Shown here one piece after another: positions 41,325-49,843 of a stretch of DNA of 64,000 nucleotides; the first letter of the stretch is position 1; each line of letters begins with the position of its first letter. Source of the DNA: a virus. The notes under the pieces were generated by a model. The model worked only from the letters and a program-made list of their open reading frames with translations, was not told the origin of the DNA and searched no databases. A program made the translations under genes and the position numbers. The DNA lies in the IMG/VR virus record IMGVR_UViG_3300031918_000008, positions 39,519 to 103,518 of that record; one strand, written 5' to 3'.

Positions 41325-43556
41325 ATGATAAATTATAATAAATTAATAGACAAAGAAATAAATAAGTTATTAAATGAATCAGTAGATTTTGAAAAATATA
41401 ACAAAATTCTTTTAGAGCATACTTTAGAGTATTTTAAATATACTAAAATAAATAAGTATTCATTAGATGATTATTTTAGAGGTGCTAGTGAACCTGATTG
41501 GTTTTGGCTATTTTTAAATAATTTACTTAAACGTTATAATGAAGATATCTATACCGAGTATAAAGGTAAAATGATAGAAACCTCTGAACTTGTAGGAAAC
41601 ACTTTTACTAAGTATTTAAATAAATTAGCAGGATCACATTTTAGACAAGGACAATGGGATTATGAAAAAATAGAAGAGTGGTTAAAAGAAAAATTGCAAT
41701 TAAAAGAATCTATATTAAAAGAACAAATAACAAAAGATTCTATTAAAGAGCTTCAAAAGGAAGCGCAATTATATAATAAAGCTATAATGAAAATAGACTC
41801 CCCTTATGATTTATATGAAGTAAGTAAGTCTATGCAGGATTATAGTATTAAATTGCATGACTACTTAGAAAATACTTTGAATAGTAGAATTGAAAATACT
41901 GGATGGAAGGATGGTCATGGAAATGATTTTAGCTTTTATCCTTTTCAAGAGTTTTATCAGTATTTACGAGAAGTATTAGATCCCTATAAACTTTCTGGAA
42001 TTAGAAGAGCATACGATGATTGGAATAAATATGATGAAAATATATGGGTAAATCATTATAGCTCTTTTGAAAAAAGAAGAAAATCTTTATACACAATGTT
42101 TTCTCAAAAGCTAAAAAAAGCATTTGATAACTTGCAAGATTGGCTGGATACCTTTACTAATGGCTATGCACCTAATCGTTCATCAGAAGAGCTTATAACT
42201 TATAATGGTTTTAAAATTAAAGTAACATCTGATGAAGCTCACTCCAATTTCTTAAACTCTAGAGGTAGTAATAGCTACTCTGTAGAAGATTTCAAAAAAG
42301 ATTTAGATAACCTAGTACATGACTTAAAGTCAAAATCTATATCACCTGCTTTTTTAAAAAATGCGGTATTTGAATTTAATAATACTATTTCTCTGGATAT
42401 AGGTGGTGATTATCAAGCAACAGGAAATATTATTTCTGTATTACCTGATAAGAAAGAATCTTATACTACTTTAGTTCATGAAGTGGGTCATTGTTATGAA
42501 GTTACTGTTATTTCAAAACAAGCAAGAAGCGCATGGCAAGAGTTTTACAGTGATCCAAAGAATTTTGTATACATATCTGATGAGACAAAAAATAATATAA
42601 AAAAAGAATTAGAGATAATTTGTAGTAGTAAAGAAATTAAAGATGGCTATGAAGAAAACAAATATAATCATAATGGTTTATATAGTATTAAAAATAAGAT
42701 ACGCTTGCAGTTATTAGCTAAGTTTAATAAAAACTCCACTGAATATAAATTATTAACTACATTATTTAATGATATAAAAATAGAGGCAATTGATTATCTT
42801 CCTAGCAAGCCAGATGACATTGATTTTTTTATGAGCATATTAAATAACCATGAACTAGGTGGAGTATTATTTCAAGATCGAATAATACTTAATAATATGT
42901 CATTATATAGTGCAAAAAATGAGAAGGAAGCTTTTGCAGAAATGTTTATGTACTATGTTTTAGATTATCATAAACAAAAAGATTTCTCTGTTGATTTTAT
43001 ACATTTTTTTAAGTCTATTATTGGCGTATCCTCAACAATTAATGAATCTGTAAATATTACTACTTGGTATCACGGATCACCTGATAAAATAACTCATTGG
43101 TCTACAGAGTTTATGGGCATAGGTGATGATCAAGAAGGTGCAGGAATTTATTTTACTTCCAATTATGATGACGCAAGCGGTTATAGTAAAAATAAGGGCT
43201 ATGTTTATGAAGTTGAATTACATACTACTAAATGGATGAGTACTAAAGCAAAGCCAAAAGTTATTGAGTTAAAAAAACTTATAGAATTAGCAGATGATTA
43301 TGAAACCACTTTAGGAAACTGGGGTAATGAAGATCCAGCTAAGGATATGAGAGACTGCTTGAATGACTATCTACAATACAATAAAACTATGTTTGAAGCA
43401 GTTAAATCAGTATGTAATGATTTTTATCGTTATGATAGTGCAGGTTATTGTAATGCAATAATGTATATTGGATACGGTGGTGTAATAGTTCCAAAAAACT
43501 TAGGCGTTTTTCATGCTATAGTTTGGAATCCTAAAATAATTAAAAATATTAGTTGA
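41325..43556 (+). CDS. metalloprotease-like / ADP-ribosyltransferase-like fusion protein
   Basis: 743 aa. Residues 1-370 are mostly helical. A zinc peptidase motif HEVGH is at 385-389, and EAFAEMF at 535-541 looks like the downstream Glu ligand of the lethal-factor-like zincins. The C-terminal domain starts TTWYHGSPDK (Tyr582-His583-Gly584-Ser585) and continues GAGIYFTSNYDDASGYSKN (about 605-623) and VYEVEL, the H-Y-E pattern of ADP-ribosyltransferases. Position behind a late-type motif suggests a protein packaged and injected with DNA. Both activities are inferred from motifs. Confidence 0.75.
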   Translation: MINYNKLIDKEINKLLNESVDFEKYNKILLEHTLEYFKYTKINKYSLDDYFRGASEPDWFWLFLNNLLKRYNEDIYTEYKGKMIETSELVGNTFTKYLNKLAGSHFRQGQWDYEKIEEWLKEKLQLKESILKEQITKDSIKELQKEAQLYNKAIMKIDSPYDLYEVSKSMQDYSIKLHDYLENTLNSRIENTGWKDGHGNDFSFYPFQEFYQYLREVLDPYKLSGIRRAYDDWNKYDENIWVNHYSSFEKRRKSLYTMFSQKLKKAFDNLQDWLDTFTNGYAPNRSSEELITYNGFKIKVTSDEAHSNFLNSRGSNSYSVEDFKKDLDNLVHDLKSKSISPAFLKNAVFEFNNTISLDIGGDYQATGNIISVLPDKKESYTTLVHEVGHCYEVTVISKQARSAWQEFYSDPKNFVYISDETKNNIKKELEIICSSKEIKDGYEENKYNHNGLYSIKNKIRLQLLAKFNKNSTEYKLLTTLFNDIKIEAIDYLPSKPDDIDFFMSILNNHELGGVLFQDRIILNNMSLYSAKNEKEAFAEMFMYYVLDYHKQKDFSVDFIHFFKSIIGVSSTINESVNITTWYHGSPDKITHWSTEFMGIGDDQEGAGIYFTSNYDDASGYSKNKGYVYEVELHTTKWMSTKAKPKVIELKKLIELADDYETTLGNWGNEDPAKDMRDCLNDYLQYNKTMFEAVKSVCNDFYRYDSAGYCNAIMYIGYGGVIVPKNLGVFHAIVWNPKIIKNIS

Positions 43557-43580
43557 TTTATAGCAAATAGGGTGTATACT
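43553..43580 (+). promoter_or_regulatory. sigma-70-like promoter for the 43.6-kb leader
   Basis: TTGATT at 43553-43558, 16-nt spacer, TATACT at 43575-43580. It overlaps the stop of the 41325 gene and points to the structured region that follows. Predicted start about 43587. Confidence 0.6.
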
Positions 43581-43603
43581 AATTATATAAAGCAGGAGCA
43601 AAT

Positions 43604-43657
43604 ATGAAAAAAATTGATTTTCTTGATAGCAAAAACGCCACTACCAGTAGTGTATGA
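43604..43657 (+). CDS. possible leader peptide, 17 aa
   Basis: ATG behind GCAGGAGCAAAT encodes MKKIDFLDSKNATTSSV. The last ten codons run through the first half of the terminator-like fold at 43631-43690, as leader peptides of attenuators do. No single amino acid dominates, so any sensing would not be by a simple run of one codon. Confidence 0.45.
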   Translation: MKKIDFLDSKNATTSSV

Positions 43658-43690
43658 TATAAATAGATACCACTATCTATAGCGTTTTTT
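43631..43690 (+). terminator. three-way-junction terminator
   Basis: Outer 8-bp stem AAAAACGC (43631-43638) / GCGTTTTT (43682-43689) encloses two hairpins: CACTA/TAGTG (43639-43652) and ATAGATA/TATCTAT (43663-43680). A T-run ends the outer stem, so it probably terminates transcription. It could yield a stable RNA of about 100 nt. Confidence 0.72.
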
Positions 43691-43702
43691 CCATTCATTA
43701 TA

Positions 43703-43792
43703 AACCTCTAATAGATTATTAGTAAAATAATTAGTTTTACTATTGATTATTTATTACTAATAATCTATATTTATATTACTACCTAGGAGGTT
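43703..43792 (+). promoter_or_regulatory. structured leader sequestering the ribosome-binding site
   Basis: A perfect 15-bp inverted repeat, ATAGATTATTAGTAA (43711-43725) with TTACTAATAATCTAT (43754-43768), plus a further AATAAT/ATTATT inside it. Outside it, AACCTC (43703-43708) pairs with GAGGTT (43787-43792), which includes the GGAGG ribosome-binding site of the 43798 gene. Closed form should block translation. Ligand or trigger unknown. Confidence 0.7.
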
Positions 43793-43797
43793 GTAAT

Positions 43798-44085
43798 ATG
43801 AGTAAGTCGATTATACGTGTAAAGCACAGAGGATTAGGAAACATTGAAATTCAAGTTGATCCTGAAGACTATCAGATGATGAAGTCTATTGAAGTGTTTG
43901 TCAAATCAGAAACAGGCAGGAAGGTTCCTCCTTATTTGCTGGTAATTGGAAAAGATGGAAAGCGCATGAATGCCAGTCGCTTTATTCTGAAGCAACATAA
44001 GCTCTTGCAGAAGGACAAGCATGTTTTCTTTAAAGATGGAAACTCATTTATCTTATGCAAAAATAACTTAATTCAGTACACTTAA
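43798..44085 (+). CDS. AP2/HNH-endonuclease-like protein, degenerate, 95 aa
   Basis: The line VDPEDYQMM, then a gap to KDGKRMNASRFIL, then KHVFFKDGNSFILCKNNL follows the outline of phage AP2/HNH homing nucleases (VD-x-ED-x-x-x, R-x-I, vdH-x-DGN-x-xDNR-x-NL). But the His of the HNH motif and the DNR residues are missing, so it is probably not a nuclease. It might be a repurposed DNA-binding remnant. Base use is less AT-rich than its neighbours. Ribosome-binding site TAGGAGG lies in a hairpin. Confidence 0.55.
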   Translation: MSKSIIRVKHRGLGNIEIQVDPEDYQMMKSIEVFVKSETGRKVPPYLLVIGKDGKRMNASRFILKQHKLLQKDKHVFFKDGNSFILCKNNLIQYT

Positions 44086-44090
44086 TGTGT

Positions 44091-44130
44091 AAGTTGATAA
44101 CACTAAAAAAACGTGCTGTCAACTTTTTTA
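44091..44130 (+). terminator. rho-independent terminator
   Basis: AAGTTGATAACAC pairs with GTGCTGTCAACTT (one mismatch, one G-T) around a TAAAAAAAC loop, then TTTTTATTT. It lies six bases after the stop at 44085 and just upstream of a new promoter. Confidence 0.78.
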
Positions 44131-44131
44131 T

Positions 44132-44160
44132 TTGACATATTATATATTCCATGCTATTCT
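44132..44160 (+). promoter_or_regulatory. sigma-70-like promoter, extended -10
   Basis: TTGACA at 44132-44137, 17-nt spacer, TATTCT at 44155-44160 with TGC upstream (extended -10). The same ATGCTATT pattern occurs at the 2695 promoter. It drives the 44195 gene. Confidence 0.75.
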
Positions 44161-44194
44161 ATATTTACTAAAGTAATTTAGTAAAGGAAAAAGT

Positions 44195-44587
44195 ATGGTT
44201 GATAATTCTTTTTTATGTACTGGTTATAGTTTGGGAAAAACAGTTTCAGAGCATAGGAAAGGAAATGAAGAAGACAGTATATTAAATCCAAGTATAGATA
44301 AGCCTTGGTCAGAAGACGATTTACTATTACATGAGTTTATAGAGTCTAGTGATGGTGTATCTCTAACAGAGATAGTCGAATATTTTAATTCAAAAAAGAA
44401 AACAAATTGTTCATTACCAAGCATGAATAGTAAATTAATGTCACTTTCAGGAAAGGATTACCGGCTATATCAAGACACGGTTAAAAGAAAAGAAAGTAAA
44501 AGTAAAATAGATGAGAAAACAGGGATTATAACTATTAAATCGATAACAAAGAAAGTTGAACTATATTATATAGATGATTATATATAA
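44195..44587 (+). CDS. hypothetical protein, possible DNA-binding, 130 aa
   Basis: ATG behind AAAGGAAAAAGT. PWSEDDLLLHEFIESSDGVSLTEIVEYFN (about 37-65) looks like a Myb/SANT-type or winged-helix pattern (W-x-x-E-D then two helices). The C-terminus is Lys-rich. A regulator role is a guess. A single-gene unit between a terminator and another promoter-like region. Confidence 0.62.
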   Translation: MVDNSFLCTGYSLGKTVSEHRKGNEEDSILNPSIDKPWSEDDLLLHEFIESSDGVSLTEIVEYFNSKKKTNCSLPSMNSKLMSLSGKDYRLYQDTVKRKESKSKIDEKTGIITIKSITKKVELYYIDDYI

Positions 44588-44588
44588 G

Positions 44589-44634
44589 ATTAGTAAAAAT
44601 ACTAATTGAATACTTTCTATCTTTATGATAGTAT
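44589..44634 (+). promoter_or_regulatory. hairpin followed by a possible promoter
   Basis: Stem ATTAGTA (44589-44595) / TACTAAT (44600-44606) with an AAAA loop, then TTGAAT (44606-44611), 17 nt, TAGTAT (44629-44634). It precedes the DnaB-like helicase gene. Promoter strength is doubtful because neither box is a full consensus. Confidence 0.45.
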
Positions 44635-44661
44635 TTTATAAAATAAGGACTACATAAATAA

Positions 44662-46107
44662 ATGCTTCAAGTAAAAATTTTGGAAAAACAATTACTACAT
44701 GCATATATAGATAATGCTGATATTATAAGTGAAAAGAATTATTTTGTTTCTTCATTAGCTATTCAATGTTTTGATGCTTTAAAAGAATTGATTAACGATA
44801 ATATTTCCTTCATTGAAGAAAATATATTAAAGAAATTCTCTGAAAAAGAAGTTTGTATTGATAAAGAAGTCGAAGTACTTTATAAAGCAATTATAGAAAC
44901 AGAATATAAAGCAAGCGAAGTTGTTTCTTATGAAAAAGAACTTATGGGTATTTTTTTTGCAAGTGATATACTTTCAAATGACTTGAAAGATTTAACATTA
45001 TCGCTAAATTCAAGTAATTCTATTGATGTTTCAAAGGTAGAAAAGCTTACTAATAATTTATCTGAAAAATTAATTGAAATCCAAAATCATGGAGTAAAGG
45101 ATAGCTATACTGTAAGTGATATTTGGAAAGAAGTAAAAAGTATAAATATTAAAAAAAGTGAAGGACAAATACAGAAATATCCTTCTGGTTGCTACTTACT
45201 TGATAAAGTACTTGCAGGTGGTAGTCTGTATCCCGGTGAATGTAGTTTAGCAACGGGTCATCCCGGTAGTGGTAAAACTACATGGATAGACTATCTTGCG
45301 AATTGTCGTCAGTTTAGAAATTATCCTACTTTGCAGATAGACAGTGAACGTACTTTTCAAGCACTGGTATTGCGTAAAGTATGTTCACGATTAAGAATAA
45401 CTCGTGACCAGATGCTTGATCCTGACTATGATACTGATTATATAAATGAAATAATGGATGAAGAAATTCGTAAGGCTAACAGAAATAATTATTTTAAATA
45501 CTTATTTCCATATGAAATAAAAGAAGGAAGCTTCAGCTCTACTGCTCGTTTTAATTTAAGCTATATTGAAAAAAGTATTTGGACAACACGAAAGGAAATG
45601 GGATTAACTTCAAAAGATAATTTGGTTGCTTTTATTGACTTATTGTCTATGGCAGATGAAATAGCAAAAGTAAGTAAAGGTATGAATCAAGCTAGTGCTA
45701 TTACTTCAGTGTTTAATGATTTAAGTGCTTTAAGTAAAACAACAAACTCTCATCTTATGGGTACATGGCAACAGCGTAGACGAGACGAGTCTAAAAAGAT
45801 TAGAGATATAGATGATCTAGAATGCTTTAGACCTACAACAGAAGATATTAAAGATAGTTCAGGTGCAGAAGAGCGTTGTCGTGTAATTTTTGGTTTGTAT
45901 AGAAAAAAACATTTTATGCAAAAATATTTGAAAGATTTTCCATTGCTTGAGAGTACCCCTGATATACTCGAAATCCAGACTATAAAAAATAATGACGGGC
46001 CAATGGGTTCAGTAATTGAATACTTATGTGAAATGCAATACAATAAGGTAACACCAATTTTTGAAAAACGCGATGCAGATAAATCGAAACAAATAGCAGG
46101 AACTTAA
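44662..46107 (+). CDS. replicative DNA helicase (DnaB-like)
   Basis: 481 aa with an N-terminal helical domain (1-110) and a RecA-like ATPase core. Walker A GHPGSGKTT at 199-207. FIDLLSM near residue 328 is the Walker B strand and SSGAEERCRVIFGLYR (about 400-415) is the sensor or Arg-finger region of DnaB proteins. Likely unwinds DNA 5'-3' at the phage fork, loaded by the DnaC-like protein at 22712. ATG behind AAGGACTACATAAATA. Confidence 0.88.
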   Translation: MLQVKILEKQLLHAYIDNADIISEKNYFVSSLAIQCFDALKELINDNISFIEENILKKFSEKEVCIDKEVEVLYKAIIETEYKASEVVSYEKELMGIFFASDILSNDLKDLTLSLNSSNSIDVSKVEKLTNNLSEKLIEIQNHGVKDSYTVSDIWKEVKSINIKKSEGQIQKYPSGCYLLDKVLAGGSLYPGECSLATGHPGSGKTTWIDYLANCRQFRNYPTLQIDSERTFQALVLRKVCSRLRITRDQMLDPDYDTDYINEIMDEEIRKANRNNYFKYLFPYEIKEGSFSSTARFNLSYIEKSIWTTRKEMGLTSKDNLVAFIDLLSMADEIAKVSKGMNQASAITSVFNDLSALSKTTNSHLMGTWQQRRRDESKKIRDIDDLECFRPTTEDIKDSSGAEERCRVIFGLYRKKHFMQKYLKDFPLLESTPDILEIQTIKNNDGPMGSVIEYLCEMQYNKVTPIFEKRDADKSKQIAGT

Positions 46108-46117
46108 AGGATGGATT

Positions 46118-46594
46118 ATGATAACAGTAGGTGAGTTCAATACTTTAATAAGTAAAATTAAAAAGTTTGAAATGAGTAAGGGTAGAGCAGATGATTGTAA
46201 ACTTGCAATAATGAACTGTATTAGCTCTGCCTTATTAGGATTAAATGAAAATAATTTAGTAGAAGAGAGCAGATCAACTTCTTTGGCTCTGATAAAGCAA
46301 ACTTCAAAAAACATGATCTTGAATTTAGCTTGTTTGTGTAATTATTTAAATGTGCGAATTAAGTTAGATACAGGTGTCATGGAGTTAGCATCAGAAGATA
46401 TTTATACAACTATTTTTAATTTCTATGACGTAGTTCTTAGTATAGATACATCAGATGAACATAAGTTTGAAAAAGAAAATGCTATCTCTATTTATAATAT
46501 TTTTATTTGGTTTGTAAAAATATTGGAAGCAAATAATTTAGAAATAACTTTTAATGAAGTTGTAGAAATTTTAACTATTATTAGTGAGGAATAA
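46118..46594 (+). CDS. hypothetical helical protein, 158 aa
   Basis: Follows the helicase by ten bases with AAAGGATGGATT before the ATG. Almost wholly alpha-helical, with no catalytic motif. By position it could be a helicase accessory protein. Confidence 0.64.
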   Translation: MITVGEFNTLISKIKKFEMSKGRADDCKLAIMNCISSALLGLNENNLVEESRSTSLALIKQTSKNMILNLACLCNYLNVRIKLDTGVMELASEDIYTTIFNFYDVVLSIDTSDEHKFEKENAISIYNIFIWFVKILEANNLEITFNEVVEILTIISEE

Positions 46595-46597
46595 CAG

Positions 46598-46993
46598 ATG
46601 GAAAAGATGGACAGTGGTTTGTATGTAATTTTTAATAGACTTAATAGGGAACTTAACTTATTTAAAAGCAGATTTTTTGCTATGTCTAAAAAAGTAAAAG
46701 ATGAAGATGCACAGAAAGAGTGGGATAAGCGTAGTGTAGCAGAATTATGGTGTTATTATAATAACTTGCTTTCAAAGATTAATTTTGAAATCGAAGATCT
46801 TGAGACACGTATGCTTACTAATTTTCCTGATGATCTTGAAACTAATTTGCTTATTCAGAAAATTTATATAGCAAAACTTGAAAAGAAACTTTGTTATTAT
46901 CCTGAAAATAAAGTATTTATGTTAGAGGACATGACAATTGAAGAAATCAATCAAGAGAATAAAAATCTTGCAGAACTTGAAGGAATAAAATAA
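46598..46993 (+). CDS. hypothetical coiled-coil protein, 131 aa
   Basis: Charged helices throughout (NRLNRELNLFKSRFFAM, KINFEIEDLETRM). Starts four bases after the previous stop, ends with TAATG overlap into the next gene. Function unknown. Confidence 0.64.
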   Translation: MEKMDSGLYVIFNRLNRELNLFKSRFFAMSKKVKDEDAQKEWDKRSVAELWCYYNNLLSKINFEIEDLETRMLTNFPDDLETNLLIQKIYIAKLEKKLCYYPENKVFMLEDMTIEEINQENKNLAELEGIK

Positions 46994-47145
46994 TGGAAAC
47001 AGAAAAAGAAGAAGTGTTTGTATTGAATGGTAAACAGCTTACAAAAGAGCAGTTTGATGAAGAGTGTAAAAAGGTTGAAAGCAATAAAGGTGTTCATCTG
47101 GTAGAAGTTACTCATAAGGAATTCCGCACTCGCTTACAAGATTAA
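46993..47145 (+). CDS. small acidic protein, 50 aa
   Basis: TAATG overlap start behind AAGGAATAAAA. Sequence METEKEEVFVLNGKQL then KEQFDEECKKVE; looks like a short helical adaptor. No family recognised. Confidence 0.52.
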   Translation: METEKEEVFVLNGKQLTKEQFDEECKKVESNKGVHLVEVTHKEFRTRLQD

Positions 47146-47160
47146 TAATCAGGAAGTAAT

Positions 47161-48402
47161 ATGTTCGATAAGTTGCAACATGCTTATACACAATTAAACA
47201 CATTAGCTCAAGGAAGTCCTGTAATTGCTGGTATAGTTAGTCTATACGGCTTGGGACTTCTTACTTATTTTTTAAAAGATATACCAAAAAAGTTTATTGG
47301 TTTTTTAGCAAAGCATTTAACTACACGAGTAGAAATTTCTAACATGAATGATTGTTTTCTTCATATATTAAAACTATTTGAGAAAAACGATACTGTAAAT
47401 AAAATAAGATGCATTAAGTTTTTTAATGGAAAATGGGGTAATGATCAAAGCATAACTAAAGGTATAGGAAAAGGTAAACATATAGTCTGGTTTAATCATG
47501 TGCCTATTAGTATTCAGCTTACAAAAACAGACACTACACAATCATCAGAAGAAAAACTTTGTATTGAACTAGTAAAACTAGGAAGAAGTCACAAACTTTT
47601 TGATAAACTTTTACAAGAAATGCAGTTACCAGAAGTATATGATGAAAAAATTATAGGTATATATGAGTTTGATAGTAGCTGGAATAAGCTATTAAACATA
47701 CCATCAAGAGATTTTAATACAATCTTTATTGAAGAAGATAAAAAGAAATTACTTATATCTTCTATTGAAGATTTTTTATCAAAAGAAAGCTGGTATTTAG
47801 AACGTGGTATTCCCTATCAGTTAGGCATAATGCTGTATGGTGAGCCGGGAACAGGCAAGACAAGTATTATAAAAGCATTGGCACATTATTTCAAACGAGA
47901 TATTTATATACTGCCTGTATCAAGAATTTATAAATTAAGAGAATGTATTTCTACTTTGCCTAAAAATTGCTTTCTTGTTATAGAAGATATTGATAGTTGT
48001 CCTTCAGTTATAGAACGAGTAGAAGAAGAAAGTAATTTACCTAAATCAAATAAGGAATCAAGTATATTTGAAGAATATAAAAATATAGGATTAAGTGAAA
48101 TACTAAACTCTATTGATGGTTTAGTTTCATTAAATGGTAGAATACTTATTTCTACTACAAATAGATATAATAAATTGGATGATGCTTTTAAGCGTAAAGG
48201 TCGCATAGACTTAGCAGTTCATATCAGTTATGTCACTGTAGAAACATTTAAGAAGTTTCTTAAAGTATTTTATTCAATCAATCAGCAAGAGCTAAATAAG
48301 TTTTCTATAGAAACAATTAATCCAGTTACAATAGCTGCATTGCAAAACGATTTCATGCAGGGCATAGGCTTAGAAGAAATTATTAAAAAATATTGCAATT
48401 AG
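47161..48402 (+). CDS. Bcs1-like AAA ATPase with N-terminal membrane helix
   Basis: 413 aa. A membrane segment near residues 19-37 (SPVIAGIVSLYGLGLLTYFL) and a central region like the BCS1 N-domain, then the AAA core. ERGIPYQLGIMLYGEPGTGKTS has Walker A at 227-234, LVIEDID is Walker B, and TTNRYNKLDDAFKRKGRID is the sensor/Arg-finger region. Known Bcs1 moves folded proteins across membranes in mitochondria; phage and bacterial relatives have unknown roles, some near defence genes. ATG behind AGGAAGTAAT. Confidence 0.85.
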   Translation: MFDKLQHAYTQLNTLAQGSPVIAGIVSLYGLGLLTYFLKDIPKKFIGFLAKHLTTRVEISNMNDCFLHILKLFEKNDTVNKIRCIKFFNGKWGNDQSITKGIGKGKHIVWFNHVPISIQLTKTDTTQSSEEKLCIELVKLGRSHKLFDKLLQEMQLPEVYDEKIIGIYEFDSSWNKLLNIPSRDFNTIFIEEDKKKLLISSIEDFLSKESWYLERGIPYQLGIMLYGEPGTGKTSIIKALAHYFKRDIYILPVSRIYKLRECISTLPKNCFLVIEDIDSCPSVIERVEEESNLPKSNKESSIFEEYKNIGLSEILNSIDGLVSLNGRILISTTNRYNKLDDAFKRKGRIDLAVHISYVTVETFKKFLKVFYSINQQELNKFSIETINPVTIAALQNDFMQGIGLEEIIKKYCN

Positions 48403-48464
48403 TTGTTGCTTTATTTAAAATATGGGTTTATGATACTATATGTTTATTTATAAAGGATTTTTCT

Positions 48465-48917
48465 ATGATAGATACTGATCAATTACTTAATGCTACTTTA
48501 GTTTCTGCAATTTTAAGTTTTCCTTTTATTATTTATTTTATTGTAAAGCAAATAAAGCTTAGTAATTATAATAGGAAATGTAGGCAGGAGCATATAGCAA
48601 ATATAGTTAATTACTTCTTTGATCTTATTCTTACTAAAGATAAGAAAACAGTGGATGGAAATAATCCGAATACTATCAAATTCTTTTGGTGGGATTATAA
48701 ACAAGCATATCATGATAAAGAAATTTTGAATTATTCCGTTGAAGATTACATAAATATATATCTTAGTCTCTTTACGCAAAAAGAACCTATTCATATTTAT
48801 CGTTCAAAACGAAAAAGAAATAAAATGGCAGAGCGCATGATAGGAAGAGAGATTATCTGGGAAGTTAAAACTGAAGACCCAGTAGAAGAGGATCTTGTTG
48901 TAAACGAAGGAAACTAA
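48465..48917 (+). CDS. membrane protein, 150 aa
   Basis: ATG 48465 behind AAAGGATTTTTCT; the frame is open to a TTG at 48393 inside the Bcs1-like gene, which is less likely. N-terminal membrane helix at about residues 11-30 (VSAILSFPFIIYFIV), then a basic and charged domain. It may work with the membrane-anchored AAA protein just upstream. Confidence 0.65.
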   Translation: MIDTDQLLNATLVSAILSFPFIIYFIVKQIKLSNYNRKCRQEHIANIVNYFFDLILTKDKKTVDGNNPNTIKFFWWDYKQAYHDKEILNYSVEDYINIYLSLFTQKEPIHIYRSKRKRNKMAERMIGREIIWEVKTEDPVEEDLVVNEGN

Positions 48918-48918
48918 T

Positions 48919-49167
48919 ATGAATAGAGCTTTAGAAGATCTTGAAAATTGTATTGAAAATAGCAGTGCTTATGATGTAGCTGTATTAAAAAATTTAGTTG
49001 AAAAAATAAAGAATACTTGCGTTACCGAAATTGATTTAGCTTATGAACTACAATTTGTTAAGGGAATGCCTAATGCACATACAGCAGATTTATGTGCAGA
49101 GCTTATACTTAGTAAGTTTGAAGGACACATTATAAAAGATAGTGGTATATCAGAATTGTTTAAATAG
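48919..49167 (+). CDS. hypothetical protein, 82 aa
   Basis: Begins two bases after the previous stop. Helical, acidic (ALEDLENCIENSSAYDVAVLK). No motif recognised. Confidence 0.62.
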   Translation: MNRALEDLENCIENSSAYDVAVLKNLVEKIKNTCVTEIDLAYELQFVKGMPNAHTADLCAELILSKFEGHIIKDSGISELFK

Positions 49168-49175
49168 GAAAGTAT

Positions 49176-49562
49176 ATGACAAATGATGAAGTTCGAGAAC
49201 TGTGGAAATATAGCAATTGTGATTATAACACAATGTTCGATAATATAGCTGTATTGCAAAATAATTTAACTAAAAAATTTGAAGAACATAACAAAATTAA
49301 TGATCATAAATTATTTTTATCATCAAGATTTAATTATTATTTTACCGATAATACACGTATTATTTCTGATATGTATTTGTTTGTAAGCGGAACTTATTAT
49401 ATAGATCGTGAGTGCATTAGTTTTAATAAAGATGGTTTTATCGGCTTTGCTGGATGGGCAAGTTCAGAAAATACTGCACCAATACTTGAAGCCTTTATAG
49501 AAACTTTATCTTTTATTACTAAACAAAGTATTGCAGAGTTACTAAATAGGGAATTAAACTAA
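49176..49562 (+). CDS. hypothetical protein, 128 aa
   Basis: ATG behind AGGAAAGTAT. Helical start, then a beta-rich part with Tyr and Phe (MYLFVSGTYYIDRECISF) and GFIGFAGWASSENTAP. No known family. Confidence 0.63.
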   Translation: MTNDEVRELWKYSNCDYNTMFDNIAVLQNNLTKKFEEHNKINDHKLFLSSRFNYYFTDNTRIISDMYLFVSGTYYIDRECISFNKDGFIGFAGWASSENTAPILEAFIETLSFITKQSIAELLNRELN

Positions 49563-49582
49563 CATTCTTTAAAGAAGGTTAT

Positions 49583-49843
49583 ATGACAGTTGATAAAATT
49601 ATTCAACAGGCTTTTAATCAAACAGCCACTAATTCTGATTTTGATGAAATAATGTGGCAACGTACTGCTTATCCTTTTGATGCTGTGACTGCAAAACAGA
49701 TATATAAAGTAGCTAGTTCTGTGTATCGTGCAAAAACTAATCATATACCTTTATGTGAATTTTGTGAAAATAAAGCTACAGAAAATGGCTTGTGTTATAT
49801 TCACAAAGATATATTTCCACTTAGTAAGTGTATCACTAATTGA
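49583..49843 (+). CDS. small zinc-finger-like protein, 86 aa
   Basis: ATG behind AAGAAGGTTAT. C-terminal CEFCENKATENGLCYIH (about 58-74) gives a C-x2-C-x8-C-x2-H site. Helical N-terminus. The stop overlaps a TTGACA box. Role unknown. Confidence 0.64.
   Translation: MTVDKIIQQAFNQTATNSDFDEIMWQRTAYPFDAVTAKQIYKVASSVYRAKTNHIPLCEFCENKATENGLCYIHKDIFPLSKCITN

Noticed and set aside
41325-43556. Calling the 743-aa protein a structural tail protein only
   Set aside because: The HEVGH/EAFAE and YHGS/GIYFT patterns are too specific to ignore, although presence in the virion is still possible.
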